Positions 25,185-34,403 of a stretch of DNA of 64,000 bases are shown piece after piece (position 1 is the first letter of the stretch; each line of letters opens with the position of its first letter). The stretch is from Flavobacterium denitrificans DSM 15936 (GTDB taxonomy: Bacteria > Bacteroidota > Bacteroidia > Flavobacteriales > Flavobacteriaceae): NCBI RefSeq assembly GCF_000425445.1, contig NZ_KE384377.1, positions 1,027,420 through 1,091,419 of the forward strand, in the 5' to 3' direction. The notes under the pieces are model-generated. The model searched no databases, was not told the DNA's origin, and worked only from the letters and a program-made list of their open reading frames with translations. The position numbers were made by a program, and so were the translations under genes.

Positions 25185-26414
25185 ATGACAACAAAAAAAT
25201 ACATCAAGCTTATTCTTATTTTAGGTTCTTTAACAGCACTTGGTCCTTTTTCAATCGATATGTATTTGCCTGGTTTCTCTGATATTGCAAAAGATTTGAA
25301 TACTTCAGTTGCAAAAGTTTCAATGAGTTTGTCGAGTTATTTTATCGGAATTTCTGCTGGACAGTTGTTGTATGGACCACTTTTAGATCGTTTTGGAAGA
25401 AAAAAACCTTTATTCATTGGGCTTTTGGTCTATATTTTGGCTTCTTTAGGTTGCATATATGTTACTGATATTGATTCTTTTATATTCTTGCGTTTTGTTC
25501 AAGCTATCGGAAGTTGTGCTGCAACTGTTGCTTCTGTTGCAATGGTTCGTGATTTATTTCCTGTGAAAGATATCCCTAAAGTTTTTTCGTTATTAATGCT
25601 TGTGGTTGGGCTTTCGCCGATGTTGGCGCCTACAATTGGTGGTTACGTAACCGAAGATTACGGTTGGCATATCGTATTTTTTATTTTGATGTGCATGGGG
25701 ATTTTTATTTTGTTGGCATCACAAATTGGATTGCCAAATACTTATATGCCAGATCTAACAGTTTCTTTAAAGCCGAAACCAATTCTAAATAACTTTGTAA
25801 AAGTTTTAAAAGAGCCTCAATTTTATACTTACGCATTTACGGGTGCAATTGCGTTTTCTGGATTATTTTCATACGTTGCGGCCTCTCCTATTATTTTTAT
25901 GGATATTTATCATGTTGATGGAAAAATCTATGGATGGATTTTTGCTTTCATGTCGGTTAGTTTTATTGGGTCAAGCCAATTGAATTCTTTATTATTGAAA
26001 AAATTTTCGAGTGAACAAATGATTTTTGGAGCTTTGATTTCTCAGTCGGTTATTAGTATAATCTTCTTGGTTTTGGCTCTAAATGATCTTTTGGGCTTGT
26101 ATGAAACTATCGGGATGCTATTTTTGTTTTTGGCTTGTTTAGGAATTTCAAATCCAAACACTGCTGGATTAACTTTAGCTCCTTTTGCAAAAAATACCGG
26201 AAGCGCTTCGGCCTTAATGGGCGCAATACAACTTGGACTAGGAGCTTTGGCATCTTTTGCAATTGGTGTTTTTGTGAAAGATTCTGTTGCTCCAATGGTT
26301 GCAATTATGACTGTAACGACAATTACAGCTTTTGTGGTTTTGAATATTGGAAAGCGTTTCATCAAACATAAAGTAGAATTAGGCATAGAAAATGATACTG
26401 TAGTTGTTCATTAA
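25185..26414 (+). CDS. MFS transporter, Bcr/CflA multidrug-efflux type
   Basis: 409 residues with about 12 hydrophobic helices, in the inner membrane. The N-terminus has the DHA1/Bcr signature LTALGPFSIDMYLPGFSDIAKDL, then motif A GPLLDRFGRKKPLFIG between helices 2 and 3, and RFVQAIGSCAATVASVAMVRD. These features assign the Bcr/CflA drug:H+ antiporter group; the true substrate cannot be read from sequence. It is a single gene with its own -7 box. The C-terminus ends in a short charged tail. Confidence 0.9.
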   Translation: MTTKKYIKLILILGSLTALGPFSIDMYLPGFSDIAKDLNTSVAKVSMSLSSYFIGISAGQLLYGPLLDRFGRKKPLFIGLLVYILASLGCIYVTDIDSFIFLRFVQAIGSCAATVASVAMVRDLFPVKDIPKVFSLLMLVVGLSPMLAPTIGGYVTEDYGWHIVFFILMCMGIFILLASQIGLPNTYMPDLTVSLKPKPILNNFVKVLKEPQFYTYAFTGAIAFSGLFSYVAASPIIFMDIYHVDGKIYGWIFAFMSVSFIGSSQLNSLLLKKFSSEQMIFGALISQSVISIIFLVLALNDLLGLYETIGMLFLFLACLGISNPNTAGLTLAPFAKNTGSASALMGAIQLGLGALASFAIGVFVKDSVAPMVAIMTVTTITAFVVLNIGKRFIKHKVELGIENDTVVVH

Positions 26415-26555
26415 TTAAAAAATCAGTATTTACTGTCTTCGATTCTTTTAATTCATTAATTTTATAGTACTTAAAATTAATGGAATCCAGATACCATTTT
26501 GAAAAACGGGGCGAAACCGAAAAGCCACATGAGTAGGGATAAATTTCGAATTATT

Positions 26556-26828
26556 ATGCCGAAGTATGTTATTGAAAGGGAAATCCCAAATGCTGGTAAA
26601 CTTACATCTGATCAATTAAAAAGTATTTCACAGGCTTCTTGTGGTGTACTTAATCAATTAGGAACACAAATTCAATGGTTAAACAGCTATATTACAAGTG
26701 ATAAGCTTTATTGTGTTTATATAGCGGCAAATAAGGAAATGGTTTATGAACATGCTAAATTAGGCGGGTTTCCAGCTAATTCAGTAAATGAAGTTGTGGG
26801 AATAATCGACCCAACTACAGCCGAATAA
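26556..26828 (+). CDS. DUF4242 family protein
   Basis: 90 residues from the ATG at 26556 (PKYVIEREIPNAGKL). An upstream in-frame ATG at 26499 would add 19 residues with no family likeness. The pattern of a ferredoxin-like small domain, with QASCGVLNQLG, QIQWLNSYITSDKLYCVYIA and HAKLGGFPANSVNEV, matches the DUF4242 family, some members of which bind nickel. The conserved Cys and His residues are present. It is followed by a terminator. Function in this organism is unknown. Confidence 0.85.
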   Translation: MPKYVIEREIPNAGKLTSDQLKSISQASCGVLNQLGTQIQWLNSYITSDKLYCVYIAANKEMVYEHAKLGGFPANSVNEVVGIIDPTTAE

Positions 26829-26855
26829 ATTATTAAAATCCAAAGATTAAAAACG

Positions 26856-26885
26856 AAAGCCAAAATCAGATGATTTTGGCTTTTT
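26856..26885. terminator. terminator between DUF4242 and ndh
   Basis: AAAGCCAAAATCA / TGATTTTGGCTTT, a 13-bp stem with a 2-nt loop and a T run, lies between convergent genes. Confidence 0.85.
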
Positions 26886-26922
26886 GATTCTCAACAAATT
26901 TGAAATTTGGAATTTCATTCGT

Positions 26923-28191
26923 TTATTCCGCAGATTGTCTTTTGTCTGGTCTGATGATCATTCTAAGCGATTGATCTCTTGCAAAATACGCAACCATCCA
27001 ATTCCAAAAGGTATTTAGTCTATTTCTGTAAGTTATCAAAGAAATCAAGTGAATGAACAACCAAATAACCCAAGCAAAAAATCCATTGAAATGCCATTTC
27101 GGACTTGGCAAATCGACAACGGCTTTGGCTCGTCCAATAATTGCCATAGAACCTTTGTCATGGTAAGCAAAAGGTTTCAGCGGTTTCCCGGCAGCCATAT
27201 TCATGAAATTTTTAGCCAAGTTTATTCCTTGTTGAATTGCTACTTGCGCCACTTGTGGATGTCCGTCAGGGAAATTTTTATCTCCGGCTAAAATTGCCGT
27301 GTCACCAATCGCATAGATATTTTCTAAACCGTTTACTTTATTGTATTGGTCAGTTGCCATACGTCGGCCACGGCCGTAACTTTCTTTCGGAATTCCATCA
27401 AAAAGTTTTGCAGAAACTCCCGCTGCCCAAATTAAATTTTTGGTCTTGATGGTTTCTCCGTTTTCAAAAAACACTGTGTCATCAACATAATCGGTTACTC
27501 GGCTGTTTAATTTTACGACAACGCCAAGATCTGTCAATGCTTTCAAAGTGTCTTTTTGAGACGCTTCACTCATTGGCGAAAGCAATGCGTCTCCTCCATC
27601 AACCAAATAAACATTGCTGGCAGAAGTATCTAGTTCTGGATATTCTTTAAGAAGAATACTTTTTCTCATTTCGGCAAACATTCCAGAAACTTCTACTCCA
27701 GTTGGTCCTCCCCCCGCGACTACAATGGTCAATAATTTGCGGCGTTTGCGCATTTCTTTGCAAATAGCAGCTTTTTCAAGGTTTTTAAGCAATGTGTTTC
27801 GCATTTCGATAGCATCATTTAAGGTTTTCATCGGAATAGCGTTTTTCATTACGTTTTCCATACCAAAATAACTTGTCTCTGCACCAGTGGCAAAAACAAG
27901 ATAATCGTATGTCAATTCACCATTATTAAGGATTATTTTATTCTCTTCCGGAACGACAGAAATTAATTCGCCTAAACGAAAGTTCAAGTTCTTTTTCCCA
28001 GCAAAAAATTTTCTGAAAGGATAACTAATGCTCGAAGGTTCTAAAAAAGCCGTTGCAACCTGATATATAAGCGGTGGAAAAAAGTTGTAATTATTTTTGT
28101 CTACAAGGGTTACTTGAATCTGAGGATGGTTTACAAGTTCCTTTGCGAGATTGATTCCCGCAAAGCCTCCTCCTATTATGACTATGTTCAT
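26923..28191 (-). CDS. ndh: type II NADH dehydrogenase (NDH-2)
   Basis: Single-subunit, non-proton-pumping NADH:quinone oxidoreductase of the respiratory chain. The FAD Rossmann motif opens the protein (IVIIGGGFAGINLAKEL). The NADH motif is VVAGGGPTGVEVSGMFAE (about residue 165). IYAIGDTA and HPQVAQVAIQQG (about 300-325) complete the FAD site. The C-terminal part (WVIWLFIHLISLITYRNR) is hydrophobic and amphipathic, as needed for peripheral membrane attachment. The 422-residue length fits the family. It appears to be transcribed alone. Confidence 0.93.
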   Translation of the reverse strand: MNIVIIGGGFAGINLAKELVNHPQIQVTLVDKNNYNFFPPLIYQVATAFLEPSSISYPFRKFFAGKKNLNFRLGELISVVPEENKIILNNGELTYDYLVFATGAETSYFGMENVMKNAIPMKTLNDAIEMRNTLLKNLEKAAICKEMRKRRKLLTIVVAGGGPTGVEVSGMFAEMRKSILLKEYPELDTSASNVYLVDGGDALLSPMSEASQKDTLKALTDLGVVVKLNSRVTDYVDDTVFFENGETIKTKNLIWAAGVSAKLFDGIPKESYGRGRRMATDQYNKVNGLENIYAIGDTAILAGDKNFPDGHPQVAQVAIQQGINLAKNFMNMAAGKPLKPFAYHDKGSMAIIGRAKAVVDLPSPKWHFNGFFAWVIWLFIHLISLITYRNRLNTFWNWMVAYFARDQSLRMIIRPDKRQSAE

Positions 28192-28275
28192 ATTATATGT
28201 TGTTGTTACGAGGATTATAAAAATAATTCCTCATAAATATACAACTTTAATATGCAATGACAATTGTTGAATTTA

Positions 28276-29610
28276 TTACTTTTTGAATTTTTTAACAGGT
28301 TTTTCAACTACATCGATTTTGTTTTGCAGGACATAATTGGCCAGCAATTTTTCAATCAATTCGTCTTTTGTAAGATGATGAAAAACGGTTTTTACTTTTG
28401 CTTTTAAATCTGAAGAAATATCGTGATTTGGTTTTGTTTTGAAGATTTGTTTTGCCCACAAAAGCGTATTGTTTTCTTCTAAACTCAAAGCAGATGGTTT
28501 TTCGAATTTTGTGAATTTAATTCCTAATTCTTCTTCAAATTCTGGAATTTCTACAACTTCTTCTTCCTGTAAAACAGTCAACGAAAGTCCTTTTGCTCCC
28601 GCTCTAGCGGTTCTTCCGCTTCGATGAACATAATTTTCGTAAGTATCAGGCAAATGATAATTTACAACATAAGCGATCTCTTTTACGTCAATTCCTCTTG
28701 CCGCTAAATCAGTCGTTACTAAAATATTGATATGTCCTTCACGGAATTGATCCATAATTCGGTCACGTATTCCTTGAGTCAAACTTCCATGAAGTGCTCC
28801 TGAAGAAAAACGATTTATAGCCAAATTTTTAGCTAATTTATTGACAGCAGCTTTTGTTTTGCAAAAAATGATACCGCGTTCGCCTTCTCTTGAATTTAAG
28901 AAATGCATTAAAACATCCAATTTTTCAATTGGATCAACCACAATATATTGATGATCTATGCCTTGATTTCCAGATGTCTCCATGCTGGCGCTAATTTGAA
29001 CAACATTTTTATTTAAATAATTCTGAATCAGCTGCTTTATTGTTCCTGGCAAAGTTGCCGAGAATAAAAGTGTACGATGTTTTTTTGGAAGTTCTGCTAT
29101 AATTTCGTCCAAGCTTTCTTTTAGAATAGAAACCATTTCATCGGCTTCATCTAAAATCAAATATTGCGTCTGAGTTAAATCAACGGCTTTTCTTTGAATC
29201 AAATCAATCAAACGGCCCGGAGTTGCTACAATAATTTGAGTAGGTTGTGTAAGGCGTTCAATTTGTGGCTTAATTGGAATTCCACCACAAGTTGCTGCAA
29301 TTGAAATATTTGGGATATGCTTAGAAAAATCTTCTAGATTTTTAAAAATCTGATGTCCAAGTTCTCTTGTCGGAACTAAAATTACTGCTTGAACTACTGG
29401 CAATTCAGTATCCATCAATTGCAATAAAGGCAAGCCAAAAGCGGCCGTTTTTCCTGTTCCGGTTTTTGCTAAACCAACAACATCGTGTTTTTCGGATAAA
29501 AGCAACGGAATTGTTCTTTGCTGAATTTCTGTTGGTTCAACAATGCTTAATTCGCCTAAAGCTTTTAAAATTGGCGCTGAAACTCCTAATGCTGAGAATT
29601 GTTTAGACAT
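28276..29610 (-). CDS. DEAD-box ATP-dependent RNA helicase
   Basis: Superfamily II RNA helicase of 444 residues. In order: Q motif (FSALGVSAPILKALGELSIVEPTEIQ), motif I AKTGTGKTAAFG, Ia PTRELGHQ, Ib TPGRL, II LDEADEM, III FSATLPG, IV IIFCKTK, V TTDLAARGID, VI HRSGRTARAG. A C-terminal extension of about 70 residues follows, ending with basic KKFKK. It could belong to the CshA/RhlE/DbpA groups; the tail does not allow a firm choice. A role in ribosome assembly or mRNA turnover is inferred from the family. Confidence 0.93.
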   Translation of the reverse strand: MSKQFSALGVSAPILKALGELSIVEPTEIQQRTIPLLLSEKHDVVGLAKTGTGKTAAFGLPLLQLMDTELPVVQAVILVPTRELGHQIFKNLEDFSKHIPNISIAATCGGIPIKPQIERLTQPTQIIVATPGRLIDLIQRKAVDLTQTQYLILDEADEMVSILKESLDEIIAELPKKHRTLLFSATLPGTIKQLIQNYLNKNVVQISASMETSGNQGIDHQYIVVDPIEKLDVLMHFLNSREGERGIIFCKTKAAVNKLAKNLAINRFSSGALHGSLTQGIRDRIMDQFREGHINILVTTDLAARGIDVKEIAYVVNYHLPDTYENYVHRSGRTARAGAKGLSLTVLQEEEVVEIPEFEEELGIKFTKFEKPSALSLEENNTLLWAKQIFKTKPNHDISSDLKAKVKTVFHHLTKDELIEKLLANYVLQNKIDVVEKPVKKFKK

Positions 29611-29693
29611 GTTTTTTTATTTTAGATTTTTCACTTTAGATTTTAGATTCTCTCAAATCGTACCAAAGATTTTGTTTCTCTTTTAAATTATTG

Positions 29694-29796
29694 AACCATT
29701 AAGACATTTAGATTTATTTCTAAACATCTTAATGGTTTATTTTATTTAAGTTCTATAAAGGAACTTTATGACTTTTAAACTTTAGACTTTCCGACT
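29694..29796. repeat. hairpin and GACTTTA heptads between helicase genes
   Basis: An imperfect 19-bp hairpin (AACCATTAAGACATTTAGA with its near complement, 29694-29737) is followed by ATAAAG/CTTTAT (around 29755-29768) and GACTTTT/AACTTTA/GACTTTC heptads (29770-29796), the same unit as at hisB-hisH. The hairpin may end transcription of the upstream minus-strand gene. Confidence 0.65.
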
Positions 29797-29804
29797 AAAA
29801 TTTA

Positions 29805-31343
29805 TCAATCCGGTTCGTTCATGATTTTTTCACGGTATTTTTTACCGATTAATAAAGTCATGTTCTTTTTGTAATCGTCAACTAGCCATTCACGGTAGTT
29901 TTTACTGCACTGGCTCAAACATTTTGCATAGCGTTTAATTCTGCATTCAATATCATCGTCCAGTTCTTTTGCCAATAATTTTGCTTCCTGCAGCGTTTCT
30001 GTATTATCAACACACATTGAAGCGTGTTGTTCTAATGATTTGTCCAATACAATTTTCGAACGCAAATTTTGCTTGATTGCTAATTTATGTTCTTCATCAA
30101 CATCAAAAGTAACATCGGCAGTTTTGCTGAATTTTGCTCTTAATTCAGGCGGCATGCTGTATTTGAAAAACATTTCAATTTCAGTATCATCTCTAAGATT
30201 TTCAAGATAAAACTCAGGAGATTTGAAAATGTGTTGCCAGTTTACAGGCTCGCTCCATAATCCAAAACGAGCGGCGTTGTTACCTAAATCAATTACCGTA
30301 AATTCATCTTTTCCAGGTAATTTACGAGATCCTCGGCCAATCATTTGGAAATATAATGTCAGTGATTTTGTTGCTCTGTTCAAAATAATAGTTTCAACAG
30401 TTGGCTCATCAAACCCAGTTGTCAAGATTCCGACAGAAGTCAAAATCGCATCTGGAGTTTTCTTAAACCAAGCCAAAATATCTTTACGTTCTTCAGAGCT
30501 GCTTGTATTGTCAAGGTGTCTAATATCATAACCAGCTTCTCTAAAAGTATCATATACATATAATGATGTATGGATACCGTTATTGAAAATCAAGGTCTTT
30601 TTGCCCAAAGAACGTTCTGTATAAGCATGAAGCAATTTTTCCTGCATCATTGTATTAGTATACAAATCGTCAGAAGATTTTACGGTATAATCACCGTTGA
30701 TACCTACTTTTAAAGATGTCAAACCAACGTCATAACTATAAGTTGTTGCTCTTGCCAAAAATCCTTTGTCAATCAATGAACCAATTGTGTCTCCAACGAT
30801 AAGTTCGTCGTAACTCTGGTGCATTGGCAATTTTATGTTTGAACTCAAAGGTGTTGCTGTTACTCCTAAAATAAAAGCATTTTTGAATGAGTTTAATAAT
30901 TTTCGGAATGAATTGTAATGTGCCTCATCAATAATAACCAAACCGATATTGTCCAGATGCAATTTTTCATCATTAATACGGTTTTTCAAAGTCTCAACCA
31001 TTGCCACAAAGCAAGAATAATCATTTTGATCAGGAAGTTCTTTTACTTTGCTGTTGATTATTTTATTGCTTACGCCAAAACCTTTCAACATTTTTGATGT
31101 CTGTTTGCAAAGCTCGATACGGTGTGTTAAAACAACCACTTTTTTGTCATTATTAGATAAATAACGACGTACAATTTCTGAGAATATTACTGTTTTTCCC
31201 CCACCAGTAGGCAATTGATATAATAAATGGTGTTTTGGAGGAGCATTGTCTAAACGGTCAAAAATGGCATCAATATCACCTTTTTGGTACGCATAAAGTT
31301 CTTTTTTCTCTTCTCTTTCTATTTCTAAAGTGTTTTGAGACAT
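29805..31343 (-). CDS. superfamily II DEAH helicase, RadD-like
   Basis: 512 residues. The Walker A motif is QLPTGGGKTVIF (about 45), and motif II is VIIDEAHYNSF (about 140). Further motifs are GVTATPLSS, TLIFNNGIH, TTGFDEPTVETII and QMIGRGSRKLPGKDEF. This fits the ResIII/RadD (YejH) family of DNA helicases linked to recombination and repair. The C-terminal segment has several Cys residues (for example CRIKRYAKCLSQCSKN) that may bind a metal. It is likely monocistronic. The assignment to RadD rather than another ResIII helicase is by overall layout only. Confidence 0.85.
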   Translation of the reverse strand: MSQNTLEIEREEKKELYAYQKGDIDAIFDRLDNAPPKHHLLYQLPTGGGKTVIFSEIVRRYLSNNDKKVVVLTHRIELCKQTSKMLKGFGVSNKIINSKVKELPDQNDYSCFVAMVETLKNRINDEKLHLDNIGLVIIDEAHYNSFRKLLNSFKNAFILGVTATPLSSNIKLPMHQSYDELIVGDTIGSLIDKGFLARATTYSYDVGLTSLKVGINGDYTVKSSDDLYTNTMMQEKLLHAYTERSLGKKTLIFNNGIHTSLYVYDTFREAGYDIRHLDNTSSSEERKDILAWFKKTPDAILTSVGILTTGFDEPTVETIILNRATKSLTLYFQMIGRGSRKLPGKDEFTVIDLGNNAARFGLWSEPVNWQHIFKSPEFYLENLRDDTEIEMFFKYSMPPELRAKFSKTADVTFDVDEEHKLAIKQNLRSKIVLDKSLEQHASMCVDNTETLQEAKLLAKELDDDIECRIKRYAKCLSQCSKNYREWLVDDYKKNMTLLIGKKYREKIMNEPD

Positions 31344-31452
31344 TGTTTATTTTTGGATTTTTGCAAAAATACATCGAAAAAACAGTTATTCATCGTTATT
31401 TAACCTAAAATAAATGTTTTTTTTAAATAAAGATTTTTTATGAGAAGTGTAT

Positions 31453-31986
31453 TTAAAGGTCAATTTTGTCCAAAATTGCTTCAAAATCGTATCTGTTTTT
31501 CCATTTTTGTTGAACAGTTTCATCATAAATTGCATTAATTCTTGCTTTATAGTCAGACAAAATACTGTTTGAAATTAAAAAATTGATTGCTTGTTCAAAT
31601 GAATTAAACATACTTTTGTAAAACAATTCTTGCTTGATGAGATTTTGAGACGAATACGTTTGTGCAATTTCAATGTTGTACAACATCAAATCGGCAATAA
31701 TAAATGAATCAACGCCAAGAGAAATAAAATGTTTGATGATTTTTTGAGCGACAGAACGGCGCATTTTTGCCTTCGGTCGCCATCTCGCTCCAGGTTTTTT
31801 TATTGGAAAATATTCGTGTGAGATTTTAACTTTCGATTCCTGCAAAAGCTTGTCTTCTTTCGGATTAAAAACAAAATCATAATAAACTTTTACGGGACTG
31901 AATTTTTCGTACAGCTCAATCAATTGTTCTTCGAGTTGTTCTTTGGTCAATTCGGCTAAATATTTTTTTAAATCGCGTTTGCTCAT
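31453..31986 (-). CDS. DUF6155 family protein
   Basis: About 177 residues from the Met of MSKRDLKKYLAELTKEQLEEQL. A second Met two codons upstream is an equally simple start. The protein is soluble, highly charged and helical, with the segment KPGARWRPKAKMRRSVAQKIIKHFISLGVD, which I associate with DUF6155 proteins of Bacteroidota. No catalytic motif is visible. It is transcribed alone, with an AT-rich leader. Function unknown. Confidence 0.7.
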   Translation of the reverse strand: MSKRDLKKYLAELTKEQLEEQLIELYEKFSPVKVYYDFVFNPKEDKLLQESKVKISHEYFPIKKPGARWRPKAKMRRSVAQKIIKHFISLGVDSFIIADLMLYNIEIAQTYSSQNLIKQELFYKSMFNSFEQAINFLISNSILSDYKARINAIYDETVQQKWKNRYDFEAILDKIDL

Positions 31987-32055
31987 TATCAAAGTTTAAG
32001 AGTGTAAAAATAAATTACTTTTCTGACACATAACTTAAAAACCAATCCTAATACT

Positions 32056-32063
32056 TAATTTTG
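32056..32063 (+). promoter_or_regulatory. -7 box upstream of DUF3817-MscS pair
   Basis: TAATTTTG fits TAnnTTTG and lies 28 bp before the start codon at 32092. It overlaps the divergent region of the DUF6155 gene. Confidence 0.4.
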
Positions 32064-32091
32064 TCATCATAAATTCAAAAAATACATTTAT

Positions 32092-32379
32092 ATGCTCAAG
32101 ATTTTTAAAGTTACTGCTATTTTAGAAGGAATTTCTTATCTGGTATTATTTGCCAATATGCTTTTTATAAAAACCAGTAATCCCGAACTTTATCATACTT
32201 TATTGCGTCCGTTAGGAATGACACATGGCGTTTTATTCATTGGCTATATTGTTCTTGCTTTTTTATTGAAAAAATCAATGAACTGGGATTTAAAAACATT
32301 CGGGATCATTTTGGTTGCTTCCTTGATTCCATTTGGGACATTTTATATAGAAAAAAAATATCTAGAGAATAATGCATAA
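32092..32379 (+). CDS. DUF3817 small membrane protein
   Basis: 95 residues with three hydrophobic segments: AILEGISYLVLFANMLF, MTHGVLFIGYIVLAFLL and FGIILVASLIPFGTFYI. The pattern EGISYL, then RPLGMTHG and PFGTFYIEKK matches DUF3817 integral membrane proteins. The 3' end overlaps the next gene by 8 bp, so the two are probably translationally coupled. Function unknown; pairing with a channel gene suggests an envelope role. Confidence 0.85.
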   Translation: MLKIFKVTAILEGISYLVLFANMLFIKTSNPELYHTLLRPLGMTHGVLFIGYIVLAFLLKKSMNWDLKTFGIILVASLIPFGTFYIEKKYLENNA

Positions 32380-33628
32380 GCTTTTGGATAAAATATTCAA
32401 TTTTTTATATCCGATTTTCAGAGATTGGGGAATGAGCCGTAATGTGGCGTCATATACCAGTCTTATTTTTAATATTGCCATTTTGGTGGCATTGGCGTAC
32501 ATTATCTATTACGCTGCAAAATTTGTTTTGGTTACGCTTACTGCCATTTTCGCGCAGCGCACAAAAACTAAATTTGATGATTATTTAATTCAGAATAAAA
32601 CAACAAGATATACGGCCTATTTGATTCCGTTTTTCTTTATTTACAAAGCTGTTCCTGTAATTTTGGACAAATACGAATATTGGGAATCCATGTTCGGGAA
32701 AATTGTAGGGATTTATATTGTATTGCTAGGATTGTGGATTGTAAGAACCGTTTTTAATTCGCTACGCGACTATCTAAAACAAAAACCAGAATATAGCGAT
32801 AAACCTATCGACAGTTTCGTTCAAGTTATCATGATTGTGCTTTGGATTTTTGGAGTTGCCATGATTATTTCGACTTTATTCGGAATAAAAAAGGGCGAAT
32901 TGCTAACAATTCTAGGAACGCTCTCGGCAATTATTATTTTAATTTTCAGAGATACTATTCTTGGATTTGTTTCAAGTGTTCAGGTTGCTATTAACGATAT
33001 GGTTCGCATTGGTGACTGGATTACAATGGATAAATTTGGTGCCGATGGTGACGTAATCGAAATCAATTTAACGACTGTAAAAGTTCGGAATTTTGATAAT
33101 ACGATTACCACGATTCCAACTTATGCCTTAAGTTCTGATTCTTTCCAGAATTGGCGCGGCATGCAGAAATCTGCCGGACGCCGAATTAAAAGGCACGTTT
33201 TGATCAAAAGCAGTACCATCCGATTTTTAAATGATGAAGATTTGGATCAAATGCGAAAAGTACAGCTGATTTCATCTTATATAGATTCAAGACAAGCTGA
33301 AATTGAAAAATACAACGATCTTAGAGGAGTTGATAAAACACTAGCTCTTAACGGCCGCAATATGACCAATTTAGGCTTGTTCAGAAAATATATTATGCAG
33401 TATCTTGTAACGCATCCTGGATTGAACAAAGATATGCATATTATGTGCCGTCAACTGCAATCAACGGCGCATGGAGTTCCGTTAGAAATTTATGCATTTT
33501 CGAGCGATAAACGTTGGGCAAATTACGAATACATAATGGCCGATATTTTTGATCATGTTATGGCTTCTGTAGAATATTTTGATCTTGAAATATTTGAACT
33601 TCCTTCAAAGATTGGAAGTTTAGAATAA
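32372..33628 (+). CDS. MscS-family mechanosensitive channel, YbdG/MscM-like
   Basis: 418 residues with about five N-terminal membrane helices, then the pore-lining helix and beta domain of MscS: LLTILGTLSAIIILIFRDTILGFVSSVQVAINDMVRIGDWI (about 180-220), followed by TVKVRNFDNTITTIPTYALSSD. The extended cytoplasmic C-terminus is like that of E. coli YbdG rather than the shorter MscS. It should release solutes on osmotic downshift. Its start codon lies inside the last codons of the DUF3817 gene. Confidence 0.9.
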   Translation: MHKLLDKIFNFLYPIFRDWGMSRNVASYTSLIFNIAILVALAYIIYYAAKFVLVTLTAIFAQRTKTKFDDYLIQNKTTRYTAYLIPFFFIYKAVPVILDKYEYWESMFGKIVGIYIVLLGLWIVRTVFNSLRDYLKQKPEYSDKPIDSFVQVIMIVLWIFGVAMIISTLFGIKKGELLTILGTLSAIIILIFRDTILGFVSSVQVAINDMVRIGDWITMDKFGADGDVIEINLTTVKVRNFDNTITTIPTYALSSDSFQNWRGMQKSAGRRIKRHVLIKSSTIRFLNDEDLDQMRKVQLISSYIDSRQAEIEKYNDLRGVDKTLALNGRNMTNLGLFRKYIMQYLVTHPGLNKDMHIMCRQLQSTAHGVPLEIYAFSSDKRWANYEYIMADIFDHVMASVEYFDLEIFELPSKIGSLE

Positions 33629-33637
33629 GTTTTTTTG

Positions 33638-33882
33638 TTTCAAGTTTCAAGTTTCAAGTTTTAGGTTTGTGGTGGTTTTATCGCAAAGTACAGTAAGGTT
33701 TACGCAAGGTTCGCAAAGTTTTTTACATAGAGCTTTGCGAACTTTGCGTTTTTATTTAGTTAATTATAGGAAAAAACCTTGCGTTCTTTGCGGTTAAGCC
33801 AGCAACTTGAAACTTGAAACTTGAAACCTGAAACTTGAAACCTGAAACTTGAAACCTGAAACCTGAAACTTGAAACTTGAAA
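33638..33882. repeat. nested repeat: CTTGAAA heptad array with internal GCAAAG palindrome
   Basis: Three TTTCAAG heptads (33638-33658) are mirrored by 11 consecutive CYTGAAA heptads (33806-33882). Between them sits a second inverted repeat of roughly 10-bp units: CGCAAAG/GTTCGCAAAG (about 33681-33720) against CTTTGCGAACTTTGCG (about 33733) and CCTTGCGTTCTTTGCG (about 33777). It lies between convergent genes. Confidence 0.9.
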
Positions 33883-33889
33883 CAAAAAA

Positions 33890-34318
33890 CTATTTCTTAA
33901 TCTCCTCAAAAACAAATGTTGGATCATTATAATTTAAAGTTCCTTGAATAAAGCACGGAAGATTCATATATGTTCCGATTACTCCATTTCCTAAAATTAG
34001 CTTTTTATCTTTTTTGAGTAATGCTAAAGGAATTCTTTTCCAGCTTCCTCCATTTGAAATAAAATGATAATCACCTCTCAAGGTGTCTCCTTTAATATCT
34101 CCTCTTACATCGCCGGAGTCTTTTCCAATTTGATGGTATAGGATTTCATAACGTCCAAAAAAGCGTTTGTCATTGATGTTAAGCTTCAATACAGCAGTAT
34201 CCTTTTGATGAATGGCACGATACGTAAATTCTTGATACTCTTCTTTGTTTTCTTTAGAATTGCAAGAAATAATCAAAGTCAAAACCAATAAAAGAAAAAT
34301 GAGAGATGTTTTGGGCAT
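33890..34318 (-). CDS. small lipoprotein of unknown function
   Basis: 142 residues. The signal peptide ends in a lipobox (LTLIISC), so Cys19 or thereabouts should be lipidated; the following NSKENKE is a Bacteroidota-like tail. The mature part alternates short beta strands (AVLKLNINDKRFFGRYEILYH, GDIKGDTLRGDYHFISNGGSWKRIPLALL) and looks like a small beta barrel or sandwich that senses or binds something. No named domain was recognised. The 3' end abuts the heptad array. Confidence 0.8.
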   Translation of the reverse strand: MPKTSLIFLLLVLTLIISCNSKENKEEYQEFTYRAIHQKDTAVLKLNINDKRFFGRYEILYHQIGKDSGDVRGDIKGDTLRGDYHFISNGGSWKRIPLALLKKDKKLILGNGVIGTYMNLPCFIQGTLNYNDPTFVFEEIKK

Positions 34319-34403
34319 AATAAAATTGTTAGTTTTTTTGTTCGTTATAAAACAAAAATAGAATTTTTTGTATTTGATTTTTTCCTAAATTTAAAGAAAA
34401 AAC

